This document shows, piece by piece, positions 1 through 6,264 of a stretch of 19,318 nt of DNA. The first letter of the stretch is position 1, and each line of letters starts with the position of its first letter. The notes below the pieces were generated by a model. That model did no database searches. It saw only the letters and a list, made by a program, of their open reading frames with translations, and was not told the DNA's origin. The position numbers were made by a program, and so were the translations under genes. The stretch is taken from contig DATKRK010000072.1 of assembly GCA_035532215.1 (NCBI GenBank), positions 1-19,318 of the forward strand, given 5' to 3'. Source of the stretch: JAICIG01 sp035532215 (GTDB lineage Bacteria > Planctomycetota > Planctomycetia > Pirellulales > JAICIG01).

Positions 1-759
1 CCTGGCAGGGTTTTTGGTGCGGGCATCTGAATGTACGTTCGCGTCTCTTCGCGCCCGTGTCCCGTTTCGGTCGTTACGTAGCGGCGAGCAGCTACGTCGG
101 CAAAGTCGTTCTCCCACGCTTTCTCGACATGCTCAATCGTCGCCTCGTGCAGCTTGCTTTGGTTCCCCTTCAATCCGAATACATAGTCCGCTTCGGATTC
201 GACAATCCGTGCAGCAATCGCTTTCTGGGTTCCCATGGCGTCGATGGTGATGATAGCGCCCTTGATATTCACCAGCTTCGAAACCTCGGGAATAGCGGTG
301 ATTTCATTCGATTTTTGCTCAGTTGCCACCTGTCCCAACGTCAGGCCGAATTCCGTGGCCCAGATCGAGACCGAGTGCAACGCGCCCAGTCCCTTGTTCC
401 GATCATGACTCCGCCGGAGCGTCTTCCCATCCACCGCCAAAACCGGCTGGTCCACGCCACTGGCCGCAGCAGCATCGGCGCGCAAAGACTGCAAGCGAGT
501 TTCCAAAGCAGACCTGAAAGGCGCCCGGTTTGAGCGTGCAAAGGACTCGTCGATAAACGTCCTTCTTCGGAATTCCGTTAGGCAAGGGCAGCAGCCTCCG
601 CAGATCATCCGCTTTCAGTTGGGCCCAGCGGGCGATGGCCGTGGGTCCGGCTGCACCTGCTAGAACGGCCATGAGACTGATTACGACCACGCTGATCAGA
701 GGATGTTGAAGATTGATGTCAGAACGCGGATCTTCGAGATCCTTGAAATGTCGCACCAC
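1..759 (-). pseudogene. ISAs1-family transposase, frameshifted and cut by the window edge
   Basis: This is the 5' two thirds of an IS transposase that would cut and paste its element by DDE chemistry. Reading starts at a GTG at 759. The first part (759 to about 510) gives the N-terminal DDE_Tnp_1-associated region with HFKDLEDPRSD and HPLISVVVISLMAVLAG. The reading frame then breaks around 501-510. In the next frame it continues with RADAAAASGVDQPVLAVDGK and TLRRSHDRNKGLGALHSVS (first catalytic Asp in VDGKTLRR), ITIDAMGTQKAIA (second Asp), FGLKGNQ and GHGREETR (probable third acidic residue), and runs off position 1. Family members are usually one ORF of about 370-400 residues, so the frameshift makes this copy inactive unless it is a sequencing error. 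I could not identify terminal inverted repeats between 760 and 866. It lies just upstream of, and divergent from, the methyltransferase gene. Confidence 0.88.
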
Positions 760-813
760 ATTGTCTAGCGGTGGCCGGCTTTGTTATCCTCGACGCTTAG
801 AGAGCAAATGCCG

Positions 814-842
814 TCGACGTCGCTCGAGAATTCGGATAAAAT
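814..842 (+). promoter_or_regulatory. Candidate sigma70 promoter of the methyltransferase gene
   Basis: TCGACG (814-819) and TAAAAT (837-842) are separated by 17 bp and lie 25 bp before the start codon. The -35 box matches the consensus at 4 of 6 positions. The element overlaps a cluster of six-base palindromes: GTCGAC 813-818, GACGTC 816-821, CTCGAG 823-828 and GAATTC 828-833. These could be an operator or only chance. An AGGAG ribosome binding site follows just before the start codon. Confidence 0.4.
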
Positions 843-866
843 GCCGTTTCAGAGGAGTGGTAAGCC

Positions 867-1943
867 ATGAAGATTTCGGCGGTGGACTTATTCTGCGGGG
901 TCGGCGGGCTCACGTACGGGCTTCAGCGCGGTGGCATTCCAATTGCGGCCGGCATTGACGTAGACCCCTCCTGTCAGTACCCATATGAGGCGAATAACGA
1001 CGCTGCCTTCGTGGCGCAAGATGTCATGACGCTGTCGGCCAGATCGCTCCGGAAGCTCTTCGGACGCGCCGATTACCGCGTTCTCGTCGGGTGTGCTCCT
1101 TGCCAGCCATTTTCTTCGTACAGCCATGGCTTGAGCCAAAAGCGGGACGATCGTTGGTCGCTTCTCGACGCGTTTGGCAAGCTGATCTCGGAGGTCAAGC
1201 CTGACGTCGTAAGCATGGAGAACGTGATCGAGCTAGCAACCCAACCAATCTGGCGGAGGTTTCTGACGACACTTCGTCAGGCTGGTTACAATGTGAGTGT
1301 GCACCGGGTGCGTTGCGCCGACTTCGGTGTCCCTCAAACTCGGCGGCGCTTGGTTGTTCTGGCGTCACTTCACGGCGAAATCCGCTTGCAAAGGGGAACT
1401 GCGGCGACGAAGACGGTTCGGGACGCGATCGGCGGATTGGAGCAGATCAAGGCAGGAGAAAGCTCAAAGCGAGATCCGCTGCATCGTTCCGCTGAGTTGT
1501 CCTCGATCAACCTGGCAAGGATCCGCGCCTCGAAACCCGGCGGTACATGGCGGGACTGGGACGCTTCGATCGTCGCACGCTGCCATCTGAAGAAAACGGG
1601 GCGCAGCTTCAGGTCGGTTTATGGGCGAATGAAGTGGACCGAACCAAGCCCAACAATCACGACTCAGTTCTACAAATTCGGGACTGGCCGGTTTGGGCAT
1701 CCTGAGCAGGATCGAGCGCTCTCGTTACGCGAGGGCGCCATCCTTCAAACCTTTCCCAAGCGATACCGGTTCACGCGTCGAGGAGACGTGATCTGTTTCC
1801 AGAACCTGGGGCGTTTGATCGGGAATGCTGTTCCAGTCAAGCTGGGTGAGGCGATTGGACGATCGATACTCGCCCATCTTGAAAAAGTCGACGAGACGGC
1901 GGCGGATCGCAAATCGCCTAAGAAGGGCAAAAAATATAGGTAG
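867..1943 (+). CDS. DNA (cytosine-5-)-methyltransferase, Dcm family
   Basis: Transfers a methyl group from S-adenosylmethionine to C5 of cytosine in a short DNA site; probably the protecting methylase of a restriction-modification locus. The 358 residues carry the family motifs in order: motif I DLFCGVGGL (7-15, SAM binding), motif IV GCAPCQPFS (75-83, catalytic Cys79), motif VI MENV (117-120), motif VIII ADFGVPQTRRR (151-161), motif IX region PSPTITTQFYKFGTGRFGHP with LSLREGAILQTFP (260-297), and motif X GNAVP (319-323). The target recognition region between motifs VIII and IX is short, about 90 residues. The part reading RIRASKPGGTWRDWD and SVYGRMKWTEP is typical of methylases that travel with Z1-domain proteins. 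The start is ATG at 867 with AGGAG about 10 bases upstream. The 3' end overlaps the convergent Z1 gene by 26 bp. All catalytic motifs look intact; the target site cannot be read from sequence. Confidence 0.95.
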   Translation: MKISAVDLFCGVGGLTYGLQRGGIPIAAGIDVDPSCQYPYEANNDAAFVAQDVMTLSARSLRKLFGRADYRVLVGCAPCQPFSSYSHGLSQKRDDRWSLLDAFGKLISEVKPDVVSMENVIELATQPIWRRFLTTLRQAGYNVSVHRVRCADFGVPQTRRRLVVLASLHGEIRLQRGTAATKTVRDAIGGLEQIKAGESSKRDPLHRSAELSSINLARIRASKPGGTWRDWDASIVARCHLKKTGRSFRSVYGRMKWTEPSPTITTQFYKFGTGRFGHPEQDRALSLREGAILQTFPKRYRFTRRGDVICFQNLGRLIGNAVPVKLGEAIGRSILAHLEKVDETAADRKSPKKGKKYR

Positions 1944-4032
1944 GCATGTCTCGCGGCAGAACTAACGTGGGATACCAAAGAATTGGATCCTCGGGCGTCT
2001 GCCAGTAGAGCAGAACGAGTGCCGGAACATTCGGCGAAGCCTGCCTAATGATCTCAATTTCAGGCCCTGACAGACGGCCACGAGTCCGCTCCGGTTCAGG
2101 CTCCTTGTCGAATGCACGTACGTAGACGATTCCTTCGCCATTGTATTGCTCTTCGTGCACGTCGATCAAACCCAGCACGGCTTCGGTTGACCAGCGGCCG
2201 GCATCTTCTGGCCTGGGTTCCAACTGCTCTACGAGGGAGCGAATTACATCTAGTCCCACGCTGGTCACTCGCTGGTCGCGCTCTGCCGCAAGCGGCACAT
2301 TTGCGGCCGCCAAGAGCCTGCTCACCTCGCGAACACTGTCGGGATCGTTTATTACGTAGTGCGGTGAAACTTGGCCGAGCCTCCCCTCATATACCCTCTC
2401 GTTGCCCTCCAATGCCCCCGGCCGCGTCGCGCGGGATCCTCGCGCGATTTGAATTGGCACATCTTCACCGCGCTGCCGTCGCTGGTAGATTCCCCGCAGC
2501 GCTTCCTCAGAGTCGTGGATCTCTTTGAAAAGGATGGCGAGTTGTCGCGGTAGGTAAACGCGGGTGTACGGCATGAGCGCCTCGCGATAGCCATACATTC
2601 TGGCATGTTGTAGCACAGTATCCATCTGTGATACTTGCGCCTGGCGCAAGTAATAGGTCACCAGCAAGTCATCGATTGTGAGCCCGCGACCAAGAATATT
2701 TCCGCCGACAAGAAAATTCACGCGCGGACCATACGCAGGGCTATCCGCTCGCGCATTAATCCTGAAAACTTGTGCTTGGCGGGCCGATGCCGTGATTGTT
2801 GGCATCAACGAGGCGAGCGGAGGAGCCGCGGGTAACGACCGCTGGAGTTCTGCGTAAGCACTGCCAAACCGTGCGAGGGCCGCATTCGGGTCATCCCGCA
2901 ACTCGGTCCGCAACGTTCCCAGATGACGCTCAATATGGTCCGCGATCGACTCATGCTGAGCTACTCTTGGGCTGGTGTGGGACAAATGCTTATACCCGCC
3001 CCTTGGCCAAGAAGATCGCGATCCCTCTTGAGCTGCAGCTGCCACGAGCAAGAACTCGATCGAGGTGGCGAGCGCAGGCGGAACAGGTCGACGATTCAAT
3101 GACAAATACTCGCGGTCCGGAACCAACACCATTGGCGGCGCAGGTGGTTGCGCCGCGTCGGAATCGAAATGACCGAAGAACCGTTCCCCGCCGCAGTATC
3201 CCGTTCCCGGCTCTAGCAGGAAGGTCGCTGTCGGGTGAAGAGGTGATGAGACGCGCTGCAGGATGAGAACGAATGGTGTGGCAGTGACCTGAACGTACAT
3301 GCCATGGGTCAGTATCTCCTGGGCCGACTCCCCCTCCTCACCGGGACGCGTGTTCTCGACGACGCGACGATTTATCGTACTCGCGTGCGCAGGTGCATTG
3401 GCTCTGCCGGACGTTCGTGCCTGCAGCGTAGTATCCGGCGTCGCGGCGTCTGCCTCATCGTCAAAGACGATGCTCGGATAGGCAGCCGCATTGATCCGCT
3501 GCAAGAATCTCAGAACTTGTGGAAGACGAACGGCGTTTTTTGCACATACGAAAACGAGCCCACTTCTAGCTACATCATCAATTAGTTCCTCTTCCGCAGC
3601 GGCCCACTCCGTCAGTTCTACGGTTGACAAAACGCGCGGGCCATCGAGATCTCTGAAGCGATCAGAGGTTTGGCGAACGAGTTCGACGTTGTCGGCCGTA
3701 AGCACCATTACGATTCGGAAGCCGTTGTCGAAGGCGAGCGCTGCCGTAAGAACCATGGCGGCAGTTTTGCCGCTTTGGACGCGTCCGTAGAGCAACGGCG
3801 TCGGCGAACGCGTCGCGAGGATGGGTTCCATCGACGCTTGCCCCGTTCCACCGACCCCGACCTCCCCCGCAGCAATCTCCGCTTCGTATGAATCGGCAAT
3901 CGCTTCCGTGAATTGTCCAGCTTGATCCAAGATTGAATCGACGGCGGGTTGGGACATCGGCGCGGACCTAAGCCCAGCGATAAGATTGGCACGGGTTCCA
4001 GTCGCCACTGGGCCGTCGCGTCGGATAGGCAT
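1918..4032 (-). CDS. Z1-domain superfamily II ATPase of a restriction-modification system
   Basis: Probable DNA-dependent ATPase/translocase of a methylase-linked defence system. In the 704 residues I see Walker A GRVQSGKT (83-90) followed by GFRIVMVLTADN, a Walker B/DEAD-like VFDDEADAATPDT (189-201), VTATP (249-253), and the Z1 signature GGNILGRGLTIDDLLVTYYL (443-462) with the motif-VI-like QHARMYGYR (475-483), where the final Arg is the likely arginine finger. These place it in the Z1 family (PF10593), known from operons with Dcm methylases, MORC/HSP90-like ATPases and PD-(D/E)XK nucleases. At 704 residues it is somewhat short for the family. ATG 4032 is the first start after an in-frame TGA at 4093-4095; no strong SD is seen. 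ATG at codon 26 (3957) is an alternative. It runs tail to tail with the methylase and overlaps its last 26 bp. Confidence 0.88.
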   Translation of the reverse strand: MPIRRDGPVATGTRANLIAGLRSAPMSQPAVDSILDQAGQFTEAIADSYEAEIAAGEVGVGGTGQASMEPILATRSPTPLLYGRVQSGKTAAMVLTAALAFDNGFRIVMVLTADNVELVRQTSDRFRDLDGPRVLSTVELTEWAAAEEELIDDVARSGLVFVCAKNAVRLPQVLRFLQRINAAAYPSIVFDDEADAATPDTTLQARTSGRANAPAHASTINRRVVENTRPGEEGESAQEILTHGMYVQVTATPFVLILQRVSSPLHPTATFLLEPGTGYCGGERFFGHFDSDAAQPPAPPMVLVPDREYLSLNRRPVPPALATSIEFLLVAAAAQEGSRSSWPRGGYKHLSHTSPRVAQHESIADHIERHLGTLRTELRDDPNAALARFGSAYAELQRSLPAAPPLASLMPTITASARQAQVFRINARADSPAYGPRVNFLVGGNILGRGLTIDDLLVTYYLRQAQVSQMDTVLQHARMYGYREALMPYTRVYLPRQLAILFKEIHDSEEALRGIYQRRQRGEDVPIQIARGSRATRPGALEGNERVYEGRLGQVSPHYVINDPDSVREVSRLLAAANVPLAAERDQRVTSVGLDVIRSLVEQLEPRPEDAGRWSTEAVLGLIDVHEEQYNGEGIVYVRAFDKEPEPERTRGRLSGPEIEIIRQASPNVPALVLLYWQTPEDPILWYPTLVLPRDMPTYIFCPS

Positions 4033-4144
4033 GGTAGACCGCTTGGAAGAGGTGACGATACCCCGCCAGTCTACCGAGTTGTCGACACCGCATCAACTCA
4101 CCGCCTATGCCTTGCCAAGAAATGCACGGGGCCAGCTTAACGCC

Positions 4145-4214
4145 TATCCGTGAAATCAGTGTAATCCGTGGTTCATCTTTTTCCTCGCGCGGCGACCACG
4201 GATTTCGCGGATGG
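4145..4214. repeat. ATCCGTGG-type intergenic inverted repeat
   Basis: The left arm (4145-4173) contains ATCCGTGAAATC and ATCCGTGGTTC. The right arm (4194-4214), read as its complement, gives ATCCGCGAAATCCGTGGTC. The arms pair over about 19 bp if a six-base AGTGTA insertion in the left arm is looped out; the spacer is about 20 bp. The same word family recurs in the inverted repeat at 6027-6157, so this looks like a dispersed intergenic element and not a gene-specific operator. Confidence 0.6.
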
Positions 4215-4408
4215 CACGTACGAGGCGGCGGCAGTCGCTTTCACCGGTATTCGCTTCGCGGCGCCTTTTCTTGCGCCAGCTTGACGGGGCGTTTTTGGAA
4301 TCCCTAGGATGGTGGCATTGGCGCGGCGTCGTTTCCTTTCCATGGTATCGCGCCCAAAGCGGGAATCGGTCGGCTGTCAGCCGGCAACGGCTTGGTTGAC
4401 GGTTGCAG

Positions 4409-4450
4409 CTCAACTGACGGTCCCTCTCAACTGACAGTCCCTCTCAACAG
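4409..4450. repeat. 17-bp tandem repeat, about 2.5 copies
   Basis: CTCAACTGACGGTCCCT (4409-4425) is followed directly by CTCAACTGACAGTCCCT (4426-4442), one mismatch, and then CTCAACAG (4443-4450). It ends 15 bp before the ATG of the following gene, within its likely leader. It could be a regulator-binding array or simple slippage. Confidence 0.7.
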
Positions 4451-4465
4451 TAGAACGGTGTGACG

Positions 4466-5365
4466 ATGATCGCCGAACCGTCGCATCCGAGTCGCGTTAC
4501 GCAGCTTCCTGGGCTGGCCCAAGAATCGGCCTACGAGCGCGTGGCCAGCATGCTGCTGGCGCTGTTGATCTTGATTGGGGTGGCGGTGTTCATTTTGGTG
4601 ATCGCCTGGCTGGGCAGTGGGGCGCTGTTCCCACTGACAAGATCCGTGCCGGTTACTCTGGCGCAAGTCGAAGGCGGCGCCGAGAGCGGCTTTGCCGGCG
4701 AGAGCATGCAGCTCGATTCCCCGACGCCGCAAGACGTGGCCCGCGAAAGCGAGCTGGTCGAGCCCGAATTTCAACATTCGCTGACCGCGGTGCTCGCCGC
4801 CGTCGCATTGCGGAAAGCCGATCTGGATGCGCCGGCCGACACCGAGCAGGATGCGCCCGAAAAAGGGGGCAGCCGGCAACGCGGCGAGGGGACGACGCCG
4901 GGCAAAGGCGACGGCGCCGGTCGGCCGGGCATTCCGCCGCAGTTGCGCTGGCAAATCCATTTCGACGCCGGCGGCACGCTGGAAAGCTATGCGAAGCAGC
5001 TCGATTTCTTCCACGTCGAACTCGGAGTGATCGACGGCAAGCGGCTGATGTTCGCCAGAAACCTGGCCCAGCCCAAACCCGACACGTACACGAGCCCCGG
5101 CGGGCGGAGCGAACAACGGCTCTACTTTTCCTGGCGGCACGGCAAGCTCGCTGAAGCCGACCGCGAACTGGCGCAGCGCGCCGGCATTGCGACCGCGGGA
5201 AAGATTGTCCTGCAATTCTATTCCCGCGAAACCGAGCAGGAGCTGCTGCGGCTGGAGCAAGAGTACCGCGGCCTCGCCGCCTCGAAGATCCGCAAAACCG
5301 TGTTCGGGATTCGGCCCAAGGACGCTGGCTATGAGTTCTTCGTGATCGACCAGATGCGCCTGTAG
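4466..5365 (+). CDS. Single-TM protein of unknown function
   Basis: I do not recognise a characterised family. The product has a short cytoplasmic N-terminus, one strong hydrophobic helix (ASMLLALLILIGVAVFILVI, about residues 27-46) and then an extracytoplasmic part. Residues 60-155 are a low-complexity, Glu/Gly/Ala/Pro-rich linker. The C-terminal 140 residues form a compact-looking domain beginning PPQLRWQIHFDAGGTLESYA and containing QLDFFHVELGVIDG, RLYFSWRHG and KIVLQFYSRE, ending FFVIDQMRL. The layout of one TM anchor plus periplasmic domain recalls ExbD/TolR- or TonB-like proteins, but no such motif is present. I believe similar proteins occur in planctomycetes (from memory, not checked). 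Start: ATG 4466 is chosen; an in-frame GTG lies two codons upstream at 4460. Neither has a clear SD. Confidence 0.75.
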   Translation: MIAEPSHPSRVTQLPGLAQESAYERVASMLLALLILIGVAVFILVIAWLGSGALFPLTRSVPVTLAQVEGGAESGFAGESMQLDSPTPQDVARESELVEPEFQHSLTAVLAAVALRKADLDAPADTEQDAPEKGGSRQRGEGTTPGKGDGAGRPGIPPQLRWQIHFDAGGTLESYAKQLDFFHVELGVIDGKRLMFARNLAQPKPDTYTSPGGRSEQRLYFSWRHGKLAEADRELAQRAGIATAGKIVLQFYSRETEQELLRLEQEYRGLAASKIRKTVFGIRPKDAGYEFFVIDQMRL

Positions 5366-5385
5366 CGGGGAAGGCCGGCGGATGA

Positions 5386-5424
5386 GCGACGGCCCGTCGT
5401 TGTCTCCGTGCAGTTCAGCACGGA
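5386..5424. terminator. Pair of hairpins after the single-TM gene
   Basis: Two stems follow the stop codon. The first is CGACG-GCC-CGTCG (5387-5399). The second is TCCGTGC-AGTTCA-GCACGGA (5405-5424), a perfect 7-bp stem. Neither is followed by a real U-run, so intrinsic termination is uncertain; they could equally protect the 3' end of the mRNA. Confidence 0.35.
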
Positions 5425-5442
5425 CGCTGCCGCCCGCATCAC

Positions 5443-5483
5443 TTGTCTAGACAACAATTGTCCGAAAGACTAAAATCCTCCCC
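5443..5483 (+). promoter_or_regulatory. MarR-gene promoter overlapped by two palindromic operators
   Basis: A -35 box TAGACA (5448-5453) and a -10 box TAAAAT (5471-5476) are separated by exactly 17 bp. A perfect 12-bp palindrome TTGTCTAGACAA (5443-5454) covers the -35 box. A second palindrome ACAATTGT (5454-5461) lies in the spacer, its centre 9 bp from that of the first. MarR dimers bind such inverted repeats, so autorepression is the natural reading. The predicted transcription start, about 7 bases after the -10 box, falls at 5483-5484, on the ATG itself. Confidence 0.6.
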
Positions 5484-5984
5484 ATGCCCGCGCTGCGCCC
5501 AAAAAAATCGAAGGACTCGAAAAGCCGCCGGCAGTTCGATTCGCCGGAGCAGGAAGGGTTTTTGAGCCTGTGGAGAACGTATGACCGGCTGCGGGCGTTG
5601 GAGGATGAACTGTTCGGGCGATATGACCTGACGCCGCAGCAATATAACGCGCTGCGGCTGTTGGCGAGCGAAGACCCTGAGCGGCTGCGGACGCTCGAAC
5701 TGGCCCGGCGGCTGGTGTCGCGGGCGCCCGATATCACGCGGCTGCTCGATAAGCTCCAGCGCCGCGGGCTCGTCGACCGCCAACGACCGGCCGACAACCG
5801 CCGCGAAGTGCGCATCGGCATTACCGAAAGCGGGCTGGCGCTGCTCGGAGAACTGCGCGAGCCGATCCGCGAGTGCCACGCCCGGCAGCTCGGGCATTTG
5901 TCGCGGAAAGAACTCGCGGAGCTGAGTGCGCTCTTGCGCGTGGCGCGGGGGCCGCATGAGGATGGAGAGAGCAGTTGGAAGTAG
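5484..5984 (+). CDS. MarR-family transcriptional regulator
   Basis: A 166-residue dimeric winged-helix repressor that would act on DNA in the cytoplasm and be released by a small ligand or oxidant. The helix-turn-helix lies at about residues 52-90 (LTPQQYNALRLLAS, then LELARRLVSRAPDITRLLDK), followed by the wing with the family signature LVDRQRPADNRREVRIGITE (about 93-112), whose DNRR matches the usual DxR wing motif. Long helices at both ends should form the dimer interface. The N-terminus is a 17-residue basic tail (KKSKDSKSRR). There is no SD before the ATG, and the promoter position suggests a leaderless message. The regulated genes are not evident; the next gene, a halogenase-like flavoprotein, is 280 bp downstream and separated by repeats. 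It has no cysteine, which argues against an OhrR-like thiol switch. Confidence 0.9.
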   Translation: MPALRPKKSKDSKSRRQFDSPEQEGFLSLWRTYDRLRALEDELFGRYDLTPQQYNALRLLASEDPERLRTLELARRLVSRAPDITRLLDKLQRRGLVDRQRPADNRREVRIGITESGLALLGELREPIRECHARQLGHLSRKELAELSALLRVARGPHEDGESSWK

Positions 5985-6004
5985 GTCTGGCTTTCCAGCC
6001 TGAC
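5985..6004. repeat. Short REP-like hairpin at the MarR stop codon
   Basis: GTCTGGCT-TTCC-AGCCTGAC starts immediately after the TAG. It pairs over 8 positions with one T/T mismatch. There is no U-run. It may act as a terminator or be a dispersed palindromic element. Confidence 0.45.
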
Positions 6005-6026
6005 GAATTAGGGGCGGGGCGGAGAG

Positions 6027-6157
6027 AGCCACGGATGAAACACCGATCGAACTCGGATAAAAGCCCACAGAAGTTCGCCGTCGCCCGGACGAAAGTCGGG
6101 GCGAATCGCAGAGATTCTTATTCTGATCCGTGTTCGACCCGTGTTCCATCCGTGGCT
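6027..6157. repeat. Long imperfect inverted repeat with a nested GAAA-capped hairpin
   Basis: The arm at 6027-6062, beginning AGCCACGGATGAAACAC, is the reverse complement of 6121-6157, ending CCATCCGTGGCT, with about 30 of 36 positions matching. In the 58-bp spacer sits a second hairpin: TCGCCCGGAC (6081-6090), GAAA (6091-6094), GTCGGGGCGA (6095-6104), 10 bp with one mismatch and a GNRA-type loop. The word CCACGGAT is shared with the element at 4145-4214, so this is probably a member of a dispersed family. If transcribed it would fold into one long structured RNA. Confidence 0.65.
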
Positions 6158-6213
6158 AAGTAGCTTCGGCATGGGGCATCCAAACGCCGACGCCTAACCT
6201 ACGTGAAGGTGAA

Positions 6214-6237
6214 GCCGGGCGAGGGCGCCCGGCCCTC
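6214..6237. repeat. GC-rich palindrome with two alternative folds
   Basis: GCCGGGCG-AGGG-CGCCCGGC (6214-6233) is a perfect 8-bp stem. The overlapping stem GAGGGC (6221-6226) with GCCCTC (6232-6237) excludes it. It lies 31 bp before the start of the halogenase-like gene, so it could affect that gene's leader, or it may be another dispersed intergenic element. Confidence 0.5.
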
Positions 6238-6264
6238 CCTGATTGACAATCCCACGGAGTCGCC

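Larger units (their letters stand above)
4033..4465. other. 433-bp intergenic region with palindromes and a short tandem repeat
   Basis: This gap separates the divergently oriented Z1 gene (-) and the single-TM gene (+), so it should hold promoters for both. I find no ORF with recognisable homology. It contains an ATCCGTG-type inverted repeat (4145-4214) and a 17-bp tandem repeat (4409-4450), described separately. I see no convincing sigma70 promoter for either gene. Confidence 0.5.

Noticed and set aside
4427..5260. A 277-codon minus-strand frame opposite the single-TM gene
   Set aside because: The plus frame has a start, a TM helix, a compact domain and a biased linker; the minus frame is Gln/Arg-rich with no recognisable feature.
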